A DNA stretch of 64,000 bases from Cordilura impudica (GCA_963682025.1 OY821521.1:118831520-118895519), one strand, 5' to 3'; shown: positions 33,922-45,423, counted from the stretch's first letter. Translations and numbers: made by a program. Notes: generated from the letters alone by a model not told the origin.

Positions 33922-34317
33922 ATGGAGAAACGATTGGAAGATGTATTAAAGGAAATAAAAATCACTGAGGAAAAGTGGAGAAAGAAATTAAAGGCAGGAG
34001 AAAGGTTAGAGAGACCAGAAATTTTAAAAATTGTCCCGAGGCCAATAAAAACCTTGAAAAGGAATAAAACAGACAGACTTGTAGACATACCGAAGGTAGA
34101 TCTTTCGATAGTAAAGAAAAATAGGGGCGATTTTGCAAGCCGCATGAGGAGAAAATTGAACATCTTAAAAACTGAGTTAAGTTACGAAGAAGAAATAAGT
34201 AGAAAGAAGCAACTAGAAGAAAAAATAAGGAACACAAGAAAAGAATTGAACATGTTTTTGAAGAACAAAAAGAAAAACAAAAGAGTTTTAGAATCACACA
34301 AAAATGTCACTAAATAA
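33922..34317 (+). CDS. Small basic coiled-coil ORF of the gypsy element (131 aa)
   Basis: ATG at 33922 opens 131 codons, about a third of them Lys or Arg. MEKRLEDVLKEIKITEEKW and the C-terminal half (LKTELSYEEEISRKKQLEEKIRNTRKEL) have heptad-like spacing, so a coiled coil is likely. The middle has a Pro-containing stretch (RPEILKIVPRPIK). No family recognised. It lies between the membrane mini-ORF and gag and is intact, so it may be an accessory or a structural protein of the element. Confidence 0.6.
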   Translation: MEKRLEDVLKEIKITEEKWRKKLKAGERLERPEILKIVPRPIKTLKRNKTDRLVDIPKVDLSIVKKNRGDFASRMRRKLNILKTELSYEEEISRKKQLEEKIRNTRKELNMFLKNKKKNKRVLESHKNVTK

Positions 34318-34569
34318 ATAGATATTATTGTAAGCAAAACAAAAAAAAAAAAAAGAAAATGATAAGATGAAAATATAATAGAAATTGTCACTAGAAACTT
34401 ATATACAAATAAAAATATCACTAAATAATTAGATATTAAGAGAAAAAAAAACGATAACATGAAAATATAATGGAAATTTTCACTAAAAACTTATATAAAA
34501 ACAAAAATTGAATAAATAAAATAAAATAAAAAAAAAAGGAAAACAATCGAATAAAATTTTTTTTTCTAT

Positions 34570-35239
34570 ATGGAAGCCCTATTGGAAAAACTAAAAGCTA
34601 TAACAGTGAATGCTAGGAAATCACTAGGTAGACCTTATTCTTTAGAAACAGTAGAATTAAAAAGAAAAGAGATAGCAGAACTACAGAGACAATTAGAAAA
34701 ATATTTAATAGATCCTGAATTGACACAGGAAAATAGACAAAATATTACTGACTCATACAAATCACTAAGGAAAGAAGCGTTAGAAATTTTAGAAGCTCAC
34801 ACAAATAAAAAGAATACAGGGAAACTAACACCACAGGAAATGACGAACAACATGATGGACATGAACGAAATATCGGCAATTTCAAAGCTGATACCAGTAT
34901 TTACAGGCAAGAAAGAGGAGTTATATAACTTTGTAACGAATCTCGAAATACTGCATGAGACAGTAGTACCTGAAAAGCAAAGGTTTTTCTTTAATTTTGT
35001 ATTCAAGTCACGTCTGGATTTAAAGGTACAGAATAGAATAAAACAAGAAACAGTTCCGACAAGTGTTAGTGAGTTGGTGTTGGCATTGAAAAAAGCCTAC
35101 AAACCCACTAAATCATCGAACAATATACTACAGAAACTAACAAATACGATTCAGATAGGTGACAATATCAGAGGTTTTGCAGATAAGATAGAGTATCTGA
35201 TAAGCGAGTTAAATGAAGTGCAAATTGGGGAGATTGGCG
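34570..35239 (+). pseudogene. Gypsy gag N-terminal part (before Transib)
   Basis: ATG at 34570 (MEALLEKLKAITV). Gag-like helical protein: ISKLIPVFTGKKEELYNFVTNLE, FVFKSRLDLKVQNRI, SVSELVLALKKAYKPTKSSNNILQKL. The frame is intact to VQIGEIG, where Transib begins at 35240. The rest of this frame to 35514 is Transib sequence. Confidence 0.85.
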
Positions 35240-35797
35240 CACAGTGTTGCAAAACCGGATTTTTTTGGAAATCATATTGCCTAAACTGTAGTTTTAATTG
35301 TATCGATGAGAAACTTCTACAGATTGGTCAGAATGAAATCCCAAACAGAATGAGTGAAAAAAAAAATGTACACCGAAAAAAATTGTTGGGTCAAATTTTC
35401 AACAAAAGTCAAAAAAAAAAAAATTGTTCGAAAAATTTACAAAAAAAAATTTATTTTAATTGTTCTTTTATTTCTGATAAATACCCTATGATTAGTTTTT
35501 TAAATAAACTATAGGGTGGTCCGAACAAGAATTATAAACGTCAAATTTTCATGATTTTTCGATATTTGTTGAAAAACTCTGAAGTTTTATATAAAACCAA
35601 AATCCATTTCATTTCTTTGAAAGGTGGCAATAAAAGCTTTAATTTGATACCGGTTTGAAGTCAATAGCTTCAGTTTTAAGAGAGTTATGCTCATTTTTGT
35701 GGAGTGCTAGAATAGATGTAGAATAAAAAAAAATTTTAAGATACTATTTTATAACACAGGCATATTTTATTGCATTCTACAGAAAAATTACAAATTA

Positions 35798-37655
35798 TCA
35801 GTCATCTACCAATAAGTTCATTGCTTCCTCTGATAATTCCAGGTGTTTATTCTCCTTCAGTATTCTCCTACTTGTGATTGCGGGATCAGAATTGGCGAGC
35901 AGATAATGTAATATGTCTTCACAATTGTCTTTTCTTGATGTTTTCCTCGCATGGTAAAGCCTTGTGTTTCTGAAGTCCTTGTTTCCTGCTTCCAATGCTT
36001 CTTCTGGTAGTTGGCCAATGGGGACCAAAAATGAACGAATTATTTCAGCTCCATGAATAAGAACCTTGTGGACAGTTGGTGGCATATAATGCCACGAATA
36101 TTTCTTTACATAGAGAGCAGCAGTTTCTATTCCGTACTTAGAGAACTTATCGCAGTCTATCTTATATCCAGAAGTTATAGCTTGAAGAATAGTAGAAAAC
36201 CTTCTTATAAGTTCGGTATCTACTCCTGTGGCCAGAGCGGTTTCCTCAGGATCACTAAAGAATTTCCTTGCTGTGTTACCGTCATTAGTTGTTCCACCTC
36301 CTTGTTTCACAACATCAACAGTTATTTGGAGCTGATCTTTCAGATTTTGTTGAACTTCATTTTTTCTTTGATCTCTAATAATCTTCTCATCTTCACTGAG
36401 CTTAGTTCTCTTTGTTTCCCCTGCCTTGCGCACAGTGATTTGATAAGCAATGTTCAGTAGGGTTTCCATAAATCTGATTCTACAATGTAATGTTGATAAT
36501 CCAAATCTATAAGCTTCCTGATTGGGTGTCCTTTTAACAATTTTGTCCAACTGATTCATTTCACTGGGCTTTGCGTGGCAAATGTAACACGTTGCTGCAC
36601 ACTTGTTATGAGATAAAGAATTACAGACTTTTCCATCAACCATTGTTTCCTCCACTTTATGTTCTACTTTAAATTGTAATCCGCTTATGTTGATCATCGT
36701 TTCGTGTATACTATTTATTTGTTCTTTCATGAGATCGTCCTGTTGCTTTGTATACTCTACAGTCTCCTTAGCATATTCAAACTTGATTGGTCTGCAATAT
36801 CTGGTTGATGATGGTGTTGGATTCTCCCATACTTGTTCTTTATTGCATGAAAGAACTAAAGGAACCATAGATATACTGAACAAGCTACTATCAGTTGCTG
36901 TATTGTCAGTAAAGTTTTGTTTATACTGGCTATGGCCTGAAGATCCATCCATACCTCATTTGCTAATCAATAACATTTCTTTCTCTGCATATGCTTGAAG
37001 CTGGTCAATTGATTTGGATTCCAGTATTCTATTCGCGGTGTGATCCAAAAGAGATTGTAGTTTGACTGAAGCAGACTTTTCAGTTACCTCGACATCCCCT
37101 GGATAACATTTCTTTTTCTCCTCTAAAAATTTTCTGTAACTAGGAAAGTAATTGTATTTTTCATGATATTCTTTTAACTTTTGCCACTGATAAACGCTGA
37201 GTTTCATGTCCATGAAGAAAGCCAAAGCTGCCTTTATATCCCCTTCTTCCTCTTTTCTCAATTCTTCAGCTGTGTATTTAATTAAATCTGCAGAAACCTC
37301 TTCTGTTTCCATTAGTTCCATACTTCTTTTCTTCTTTGTTTTCTCACAGCATAATGTAAATTCCTTAGGTTCGGGTTTTCGTTTTGAAGTACTTGGATGA
37401 TTTCCAACTTCAATATAGCCCTCTTGAATCCAGTCCGTAGTTCCAAGCCGTTCATCACATCCTGTTAAACATTTGAAGACGTGTATTGTACTTATTGACA
37501 AACTTTTTCAATTTATCTTTTATGTTTGGAAATATTAAACTACTTTTCACTCCATGCTCATGACCAAGCAATTCCAAAACATCCTCCACGTTTCTAGTTT
37601 TACTCTGTTGCAACAACTCATGCAGTTCCTGATAGGAAATTTTAATGTATTCCAT
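35798..37655 (-). pseudogene. Transib transposase (RAG1-core-like), two lesions
   Basis: Starts MEYIKISYQELHELL. A frameshift near 37455 and a TGA at about 36965 (where the homologue has Trp before the catalytic GMDGSSGHSQYK) are the only breaks over about 620 codons. Catalytic positions by comparison with RAG1: DGSSG (first Asp), TMVDGKVCN (second), IGQLPEEALEAGNKD (Glu). Zinc ligands CYICHAK and VHKVLIH (H-x4-H). TNDGNTARKFF is conserved. It ends ELSEEAMNLLVDD. Confidence 0.9.
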
Positions 37656-38583
37656 AATTCTTGACTGTCAAAATTATAATTATATATTCTGATGTAATAT
37701 TCGAACCATTAAAACACTTATATGAAAAACGCATCAGAAAGCAATTAAATGTAGTAAATGAAGGGAAACCACAAAATAAAAACAATACAAATACCAATAC
37801 AATACCTACCTAGACGTAAAAACAAAGGGGGGGAGAGAGAGAGAGCGAAAGAGAGAGAATAAAATAGTAAAACAACAGAGAGAGAGAAAGGTACCACCAC
37901 AAGCTAAAAGAAAACACTATATAAAGACGGACACACATGCGGACTAATTAGTGACAAAAAAGAAAACACTGAAGATGGCGATGACGGAAAGTCACCCAAA
38001 AACCAATATGATTAAATTATTCAATAAGTGATTCCGAGAATTTCCGTTCTATTTCTATGGAATAAATACTGAGAGTGATATACTAAAATCGCTATAACTC
38101 CCAGGAGGGCTGGTATCGGCTGCTGATTTTTTCACAGTTCGTTGAAAACAAATTATGTAACATTTCTGTAGTGGTTTGGAACTGGGACTCTCTGGGACTT
38201 TTTAGATATTGCTTACCTAACCCAAATTTAAAGGAAAAATGGACCTTTAGTCGGGGTTTCGCTCTAAAAAAGGCGCATATGAAAATGTCTCAAACAACAT
38301 TCCTTTTTTTTACAGAAGATACTTGTCCGAAGGCAGATTTTTTTTCCGAATCAAAATATCTGTCACCAAAATCAAATGAGATCATTTTGAATACAGCCCT
38401 GAAATCCCCTCTTTTCGTGAAAATTTTGTATATTTGACTTCTAAAATCAATTAAAAATCAACGGGCCAACATCAAAATAAGCTTTATGTGTTTTTTGTTT
38501 ACTTGGAATGTCTGTGACAAAATTGCATCATTAAAAACACTGAAAAAAATCATCGGAAAACGTTACTTTTCCACTAGCCGCAA
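37656..38583. other. Transib 5' non-coding region with GA-rich tract
   Basis: No gene seen. A GAGAGAGA-rich microsatellite lies at about 37826-37888. It presumably carries the promoter of the minus-strand transposase. Confidence 0.6.
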
Positions 38584-38595
38584 CACAGTGTGGCG

Positions 38596-39196
38596 AAGCA
38601 GACAGATCTGCAATATGCAGAACAAATAATGCTTTGGCATTTAACGTTTTTAAAACTGGCTTAAGGGATCCACAAATCATATCAACTATCGAAGCAAGTA
38701 AACACCTTTTCAGATGCACTAAGAATTGCAGAAGATTCATCAGCTAGAGTACGGGAAAGGCAAGTACTATATCAGAGCGTAAACAGTAGAGCAAATGGAA
38801 ATCGTGGTCGCAATAAAAACGGAAATTCGCGTCAAAGCTTCAATAACAACAGATATAACATTAACAGATCTAACAACACTAACAACAGTTACAATAATAA
38901 TAGATTCAATGGTAATAATAACAATTATAACAATATCAGATACAACAACAACTGCAATAGCAATAATGGCAGTAACGAATTTAGAAATGGTAGCAACAAC
39001 AGAAACACATATTACAACAACAGAAACAATAATAATGGCTTTAATAGAAATAATAATAATTTTAGAGGAAATAACTAACAGAAATAGAGGAAATTTTAAC
39101 AACAGAAGAAACTATAATGTAAACCATATACAGAACCAGGGAAACTCCCGACAACCGGAGTTCACCCAAGAAGAACTTCCGGTGATCAACCAATAG
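38596..39196 (+). pseudogene. Gypsy gag C-terminal part (after Transib), Asn-rich
   Basis: Resumes as EADRSAICRTNNALAFNVFKTGLRDPQI. A frameshift near 38697 leads to TFSDALRIAEDSSARVRERQVLY and an Asn-rich tract (NNNRYNINRSNN...), and another near 39080 to NRGNFNNRRNYNVNH and the end PEFTQEELPVINQ at 39196. The Asn-rich tail is the usual nucleic-acid-binding end of this gag type; no CCHC knuckle is present. Confidence 0.8.
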
Positions 39197-39199
39197 ATG

Positions 39200-40125
39200 A
39201 AAACAAAATATTTAGCATATCTCCAGATCTTAAAAATTACGTTAAATTACACATACTAGAAACAGATTACCCATTAACATTTATGATAGACACAGGAGCG
39301 GATGTCTCACTGTGCAAAGAAAATTTTTTATACAGTTACCAAGAGGATCCAGATGATTATTGTTGCCTAACGGGAATTTCGAAGGAACAAATAAAATCAT
39401 TGGGTTCAGTAGATGCGAAAATAAAATTTAACAACACAACTATCAAACATAAAGTACATTTAGTTGCAAGTGATTTTCCGATAAAAACCGATGGGATACT
39501 GGGACGAGATTTTTTGTCCAGATATCGATGCAACATTGACTATGACAAATACATTCTAACGTTTGATACAACGGATGATAACATCGTGATACCGATACAA
39601 AATGATGCTTTCAGCATTAATCACGTTAGAATACCGCCACGAAGTGAAATCATAATACCATTCGAAATAAAATTAACAGAGGACAGCGTAATCCTAAATA
39701 GAGAGATAAGGAAAGGCGTATACCTGGCGAATGCAATTATCCCTAGGGATGGAAACCAGCATATAAAACTGTTGAACGTAACGGATAAAGTCATAATAGT
39801 AAATAATTTAAAAATAGAAACCATAGCATTGAAGGACTATGTCATATGCTCTATAAATGAAAATAATTATGAATACACATATGAGCGATTCAAAAAGTTA
39901 CTAGTCCATTTGAAGCCGGATAATAATGATGAGGAATTAATGGAGATTTTAGAAAAATACCAATCAGTTTTTCACGTAGAGGATGAGGAATTAACAACCA
40001 ATAATTTCTATGAACAGCATATAGATTTACACGATGATACACCGGTATACATAAAGAACTACCCGATTACCACAGGCACAGACAAGCGAGATAAATCAAC
40101 AGGTACAAAAACTTTTAAAGGATAA
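39200..40125 (+). pseudogene. Gypsy protease and RT N-terminus
   Basis: LTFMIDTGADVSLCKEN has the DTG protease active site at about 39289-39297; TDGILGRDFLSRYRCNIDYD is the ILG motif. The frame then runs through a spacer to IKNYPITTGTDKR, the start of RT. A one-base shift at about 40090 separates it from the next frame (NQQVQKLLKDNIIEPS). Confidence 0.85.
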
Positions 40126-42964
40126 TATAATTGAACCATCAATAAGTCCATATAACGCACCATTGTTACTAGTTCCTAAGAAAGGACAAACGGATTTAAA
40201 AAGATGGAGACTGGTCGTTGATTTTAGAAAACTGAATGACAAGATTGTTAATGATAAATTTCCATTGACACGATTGGACGATGTTTTGGACAAATTAGGT
40301 AGAGCTAAATATTTTTCTACGCTGGATATGACAAGTTCATTCCACCAGATTGAATTAGATCATCAATCACGTCCATACACGGCATTTTCAACACCCGACG
40401 GTCATTACCAATATACAAGATTGCCTTTTGGTTTAAAGATATCTTCAAATAGTTTTCAACGAATGTTGACGATAGCATTATCAGGTTTAGAGTCTGAAGC
40501 TTTTCTATATGTTGATGACATAATAGTTTTCGGATGCAGCCTGAGACATCATAATACAAATCTGATAAAGGTTTTGGACAGATTACAAAAATATAACCTG
40601 AAGTTAAACGCAAGTAAATGTTGTTTTTTGAAACATGAAGTGGTATACCTTGGACACATAATTACACCAAATGGAATAAAACCTGATCCAGGAAAATTTG
40701 AAGCAATAACGAAGTACCCAATTCCGACAAATGCTGACGAGGTAAGGAGATTCGTAGCATTTTGTAACTATTACAGGCGATTTATCAAAAACTTCGCAGA
40801 CATGGCAAGCTGTCTAAATCAACTATTGAAGAAAGGAATGAAATTTGAATGGACAGAGCAATGTCAAAATGCATTCGAAAATTTGAAACGGAAATTAATA
40901 AGTCCACCAATTTTACAATATCCTGATTTCGAAAGACCATTCATATTAACAACAGACGCATCTAATTTTGCATTGGGAGCAATATTGTCACAGGGAGAAA
41001 TTGGTGAGGACAGACCGATATCATATGCCAGTCGCTCACTTAACAAACACGAACGAAATAAACCAGTAATAGAGAAAGAGTTACTCGGAATACATTGGGG
41101 TATACAATTTTTCAGGCCATACCTATTTGGCAGAAAATTTATAGGGGTGACTGACCATCGACCACTCGTTTCGTTATTTTCACATAAAAATCCGAGCTCA
41201 AAATTGACAAGGATACGCATAGAACTATTCGACTATGATTTTGATATAGTATATAAAAAGGGCAGCAACAATACGAATGCAGACGCACTGTCGAGGGTAC
41301 AAATAGACTCTGGTATTCTAAAAAGTATGATACCTCCTATGATTGACGAATCAATGAAGAAAACGCTAGTGATGACTCGAGCAATGACAACGAGTAAAAG
41401 TGATACAAAAAATAACAAAGCTGTAAATGAGGATAATGGTGATACATCTCCTATTGGGACTGGCCGCCTCAAGATGTGGGAATGTACATCAATTAATGAT
41501 ATAAAGCATGCAAGAAAAATTAAATTTATATTTGAAAAGTCGACTAATAAAAATAATAGAAATGGAAATAAGAAAATTAATATGCGCATAGGATATAGTG
41601 ACAATTCATGCTACTCAGGTACATCGAAGAAACTAGAATCCAATAAGAAGCTGTACAGGGAAGAAAATGAAAATAATATAATTGAAATTGAAGACGATAA
41701 GGTCATAAATGAAACGCGCGTCAGATGTAGCGAAAATCCATTTTACTTGGATAGAATCTTGGAGAAACTACCATCTATTTTGACAACATTAAATTACAAA
41801 ACATATGCACTAGAGAAAGGTGACGAAGTATTTAAAAGGGTACCCTACGAAAAAATTAAACAAATATGGAATAAAAATAAGAATATCGACGTCGAAATAT
41901 TGGTATACAGCAATCCTCAAAAGATAATGAACAACGACAAAAAGAAAGAATTAATAGAATTGTATCACAACACGCCATGCGGAGGACATTTTGGAGTTAG
42001 AAAAACTACACTCAGATTGAAAAAGAAGTACGTATGGAAAAATATGTCAAAAATGATAAAAGAATATGTAAAAACGTGCGATCTATGCCAAAGAAACAAA
42101 CAAACAAGACACACAAAAGAAACATTATGTCAAACTGACACACCAAAACAAAGTTTCAACACACTTGTCATTGACACAGTAGGTCCACTAAGGCCATCAG
42201 AACATTGTAGATATATACTTACCGTACAATGCGAATTGACAAAATATATCATAGCATGTCCAATGGAAACTAAAGAGGCGAAAAACATAGCCAAGTCTTT
42301 AATTGAAAACGTTGTATTGAAATATGGAATGTTTAAAGTGCTAAAATCTGATAGAGGAACCGAATTTGTGAATGAACTGATGAAGGAATTATGTGAATTT
42401 TTGAAAATAGAACAGAGATTCTCAACACCATATCATCACGAAACACTGGGAACTGTGGAAAGAAATCATAGAGTTTTAAATGAATATTTTCTTTCATTCG
42501 TGACTGATGACAATTGGTACTCATGGGTTCCATACTATACATTTGCTTATAATACTACACCTCATGTAGACACAAATTACTCACCTTTTGAGTTAATTTT
42601 TGGAAAATTACCTAGTTTACCAGGTGACCACAATGACAATGACAATGAAATACAACAAATATATAACTTTGAGAATTATACGAACGAACTAAAAGTAAGA
42701 TTAAAGCATTCATTAGAAAATGCTAGAAAAATTATAGAGACAATAAAATTGAAAAGATCTAAAGATTCAAAGAAACAAGAAAATAGCATAAACATCCAAA
42801 TAGGAGAACAAGTATTAATAAGAATAGAAAATAGAAAGAAACACGAATCACCATATCGCGGTCCATTTGAGATTGTTGATATTGATGGTGTGAATGTTAG
42901 CATTAAAGTCAAGAATATAGTTAAAGTATTCCACAAAAATTTATTGAAAAAATACAATAAATAA
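40095..42964 (+). pseudogene. Gypsy RT, RNase H and integrase, long intact frame
   Basis: Open from about 40095 to 42964, over 930 codons. RT: PYNAPLLLVPKK, WRLVVDFRKLNDKIV, STLDMTSSFHQI, LPFGLKISSNSFQRM, AFLYVDDIIVFG (catalytic YVDD). RNase H: ILTTDASNFALGAILSQ and VTDHRPLVSLF. Integrase: YHNTPCGGHFGVRKT...CDLCQ (H-H-C-C), LVIDTVGPL (Asp), KSDRGTEFVNEL (Asp) and TPYHHETLGTVERNHRVL (Glu). GPFEIVDIDGVNVSIKV resembles the C-terminal GPF/Y module. Only the preceding frameshift spoils a full pol. Confidence 0.9.
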
Positions 42965-43480
42965 TAAACAAGAACAAAATTTTATGAATGAATATAAAGT
43001 TTTTAATACAATGTTACTATAGTAAAATATACAAAAACAAAATGCATTAACACAATTAGGCTAATATTAATAACAATAAATATGTAATTTGAATAATGAA
43101 AAAAAAAAAAAAATAATAAATAAATTAAAATAAAAATACTACTTGAATACGTACTTACGTACAAGCATACTACTATAATATTGTAAACATATAAAAAAAA
43201 ACAACATACAATAATTTTAAGAAATTCTGTTTATATGTAAGTACATTTACACTTTAAGAACATTTTTTTATATTTATATACAAATATGCGCATATGACTA
43301 AGATAACCAATAAGTAACAAATAAAAATAAAGTAATAAAAGGGATAATGTAATACTTAAGAATATGATATTTCATTAAAATAAGAAATTTTTTTTATAGT
43401 TCAACACCAGACATCGGATTAACATAAAGAAAAGAAACCATCCAAATTCGCAATTAAATTGGATGATTTCTCTCTTGTGC
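42965..43480 (+). other. 3' untranslated region of the gypsy element
   Basis: AT-rich, no env and no credible ORF. Ends shortly before the GTTGGGGG tract and 3' LTR. Confidence 0.7.
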
Positions 43481-43488
43481 GTTGGGGG

Positions 43489-44047
43489 TGTAATGATGTT
43501 GTGTATGCACAATATAGAGTACCAAAATGTACAAACATTTAAAATGATATTTGAGCATACACAATATCATTCATGTATTGCAACGTGTGAGGGCACAACA
43601 AAGTAAATTAAAACAACACAAAATTTAACAATAAAATATATTGATCCAAGTGTGTCACTGGTGTAGAAATAAATGTAAAGGCTTTATGTTACATTTATGA
43701 AATTGATTTTTGTTATGCCAATGAACCACCAGTGATTTGGGGCACTGGGATTATAATAACAAATCGAACTACGGACTGACAAATGACCGCTCACACACAC
43801 ATGCAAACATGAAAAAATAGTTTGTAAGCTAGTTGTAAGACAAATTATGTAAAGAGTAGTAAATAGCAAATTAAGAGAATTATAATAATATGTAAAATAG
43901 ATATATAAGAAAGAACTTGAAAAAATAAAGACATTCGAAAGATTGGAGTCAAGCAAACAACATTAGTATTTTTTTTTTAAAAAAACATTCGTGTTGTTAA
44001 CATCATAAATTATATGATAACATTTTAAATCATATAATAACCTTATA
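43489..44047 (+). repeat. 3' LTR of the small-ORF gypsy element
   Basis: 559 bp, about ten to twelve differences from the 5' LTR. Preceded by a short GTTGGGGG polypurine-like tract at 43481-43488. Confidence 0.9.
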
Positions 44048-44051
44048 TCGT

Positions 44052-44142
44052 GTTGCAGACGTGCTTACCCAACACGGAACCATACGACGATTTGTAGTAA
44101 AACTCTGTATACTACCCACCTCCTCTTCGTCGTAAAATTCCA
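44052..44142 (+). pseudogene. BEL/Pao integrase C-terminus (after second gypsy insertion)
   Basis: VADVLTQHGTIRRFVVKLCILP follows on from KDGNVR at 32471 once one TCGT is removed. It is the usual C-terminal end of BEL pol, followed by a TAA. From here to 44239 the sequence is Pro-rich in one frame, then pyrimidine-rich. Confidence 0.9.
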
Positions 44143-44239
44143 CCTCCAACAAATTCCCCCATTAATCCACCAAGTACGCAATCATTCCCACCACAACCCA
44201 CAGAAACTTCAGTCGCACAACATATTTTTAACACTGTAT

Positions 44240-44268
44240 ATATTTCTTTCTCTTCTTTTCTTTCATAG
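44240..44268 (+). promoter_or_regulatory. Candidate 3' splice site before the BEL 3' ORF
   Basis: A pyrimidine tract (TATTTCTTTCTCTTC..., TTTCTTTCATAG) ends with AG at 44267-44268 and is followed at once by ATG. It would pair with the GTGAGT donor at 14232 in the leader. Confidence 0.5.
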
Positions 44269-44887
44269 ATGGAAGGCCAACGTCCAAGATGCCATATCTG
44301 AAAAAAAAAATCATCCGCTAAAATACTGTAAGCAATTTATGACTTGGAATGTCGAGCTGCGCCGCGTCTCCATTCAAAACAAAGGCTACTGTATGAATTG
44401 TTTGGCCCATAGCCACATCAGGTTCTGGTGTACCTCCCGAGGGCGATGCACTGTAATGACAAGAAATAACAAACTGTGCAACGGCCGGCACCATTCCATG
44501 CTTCACCGAGAAACGCGTGACCCTTTGTCATCGAGCTTTGAAGATGATGCCAATATCCCACCCGAATTGGAAGAGAGGTCACACTCCGAAACAGAGGATA
44601 CGCAAGAGAAAGAAAACCCTCCTCATGAGGACAATCCTACGTCCTACAATAAACGAGGATCATCGGATTCTTTAAACCCCACCGACTCCTCGTGGCTAGC
44701 CACACCCTTGAATATTACTACAACCATGTACGAAGAGGACGTCACGTCCGAAGAAGACGAAACCGGGTCAATCGTGCCCCCTTTCGTCCGGGCCAATCTG
44801 AACTACAAGGGCCATGAAATGTTCACCAACTTCATCAACAACATCATTTGTATTGCACCAAGTGGCGCGTATGCTGCCAATACATAA
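44269..44887 (+). pseudogene. BEL 3' ORF with a second set of zinc knuckles
   Basis: From ATG 44269 the sequence encodes CHIC, then after a shift in the A-run at about 44300 KKNHPLKYC (C-x2-C-x3-H-x4-C), CMNCLAHSHIRFWC (C-x2-C-x4-H-x4-C) and LCNGRHHSMLH. This is the same trio as in the BEL gag at 8980-9170, yet the protein is clearly different. After about residue 60 comes an acidic, Ser/Pro-rich tail (FEDDANIPPELEER, EDVTSEEDETG), ending at 44887 after about 200 codons. Its role is unknown. It may be an accessory RNA-binding protein of the element, or a gag piece from a related BEL. Confidence 0.65.
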
Positions 44888-45217
44888 GGTGGCTTATATG
44901 GGCAGTTTATTCTAGAGCCATCCTTTCCTAAGTAATACAATCCTTCATGATAACGACTAAACAATAGTATATGTAAGCTAAGTAGTATATGTATGTTAAA
45001 TAAGCTTAACCAAATTTAGTATAAAAAGGGTTGAAACCCAAAAAAAAAAACAGATTTTAATTTTAGCAACTCAATCGGCAACAACAGCCTTTTAAAATTT
45101 CTATTTGCCCTTACACTGTAAGAACGGCAAATATAATAGATCAACCAGTGGCAAACTCTGCTGGTTCAAAAACCATATAAAGGACCACAAATCACTACAG
45201 TAGCTATATGTGCGTGC
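44888..45217. other. No gene seen; possible retroelement 3' end
   Basis: Contains TATAAAAAG followed by the small palindrome GGGTTGAAACCC and an A11 run at about 45011-45052. It may be the U3/R part of an LTR, but it does not match the BEL LTR at 12393 and I could not define it. Confidence 0.35.
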
Positions 45218-45423
45218 CTATTTGTTTACATCTTCTCTTGCACATTCGTTAATCACTGCATACCATTGGATGACAGCATATCGAGATAATGAGTTGATAC
45301 TGAAGAGATCTATATTTATATCTCCAACAACGATAGCATTTTTTTTTTGCTTATTTACTGTGATTAATAGATCATCCAGTTCTCTTATAAATGTATTTAC
45401 TTGGGGGAGATGGGGGACGATAT
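45218..45423 (-). pseudogene. LINE endonuclease fragment
   Basis: HLPQVNTFIRELDDLL followed by NAIVVGDINIDLF resembles the endonuclease domain of jockey-type LINEs (the GDxNxD motif of AP-like endonucleases). Short and cut on the right by the LTR at 45424. Weak, since it rests on one motif. Confidence 0.5.

Larger units (their letters stand above)
35240..38590 (-). mobile_element. Second Transib transposon, 3351 bp
   Basis: TSD TGGCG at 35235-35239 and 38591-38595. Left end CACAGTGTTGC, right end read inward CACTGTGTTGC: 10 of 11 matches, both starting with an RSS-heptamer-like sequence. The transposase is on the minus strand. Excising the element with one TGGCG restores the gag frame (EIGEADRSAICRTNN). 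It is a different subfamily from the first Transib: proteins align throughout but DNA does not. Confidence 0.95.
32472..44047 (+). mobile_element. Ty3/gypsy element with two small upstream ORFs, carrying a Transib
   Basis: Flanked by TCGT (32468-32471 and 44048-44051). LTRs 32472-33029 and 43489-44047 are about 98 percent identical by eye. Order: LTR, leader, two small ORFs, gag (split by Transib 35240-38590), protease, RT-RNase H-integrase, LTR. No env. The layout, with short ORFs before gag, recalls the 412/mdg1 group; that placement is an inference. Without Transib it is about 8.2 kb. Confidence 0.9.
12393..44887 (+). mobile_element. Long BEL/Pao element, split by two gypsy insertions
   Basis: Pieces in order: LTR 12393-13119, leader, gag, protease, RT and RNase H to 18567; gypsy insertion 18568-30853; integrase 30858-32471; gypsy insertion 32472-44047; integrase C-terminus 44052-44142; extra zinc-knuckle ORF 44269-44887. 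The protein reads continuously across both insertion points once one copy of each 4-bp target duplication is removed. No 3' LTR was found, so the element is probably truncated on the right. Confidence 0.85.

Noticed and set aside
33583..34460. Hydrophobic minus-strand frames opposite the gypsy mini-ORFs
   Set aside because: Complement of Lys/Glu-rich coding sequence, which always gives Phe/Leu/Ser-rich shadows.
38795..39196. 133-codon Ile/Thr-rich frame
   Set aside because: Most of it is an out-of-frame reading of the Asn-rich gag; only the last 40 codons are genuine gag.
40317..41604. Minus-strand frames within gypsy pol
   Set aside because: Shadows of the intact RT/RNase H frame.
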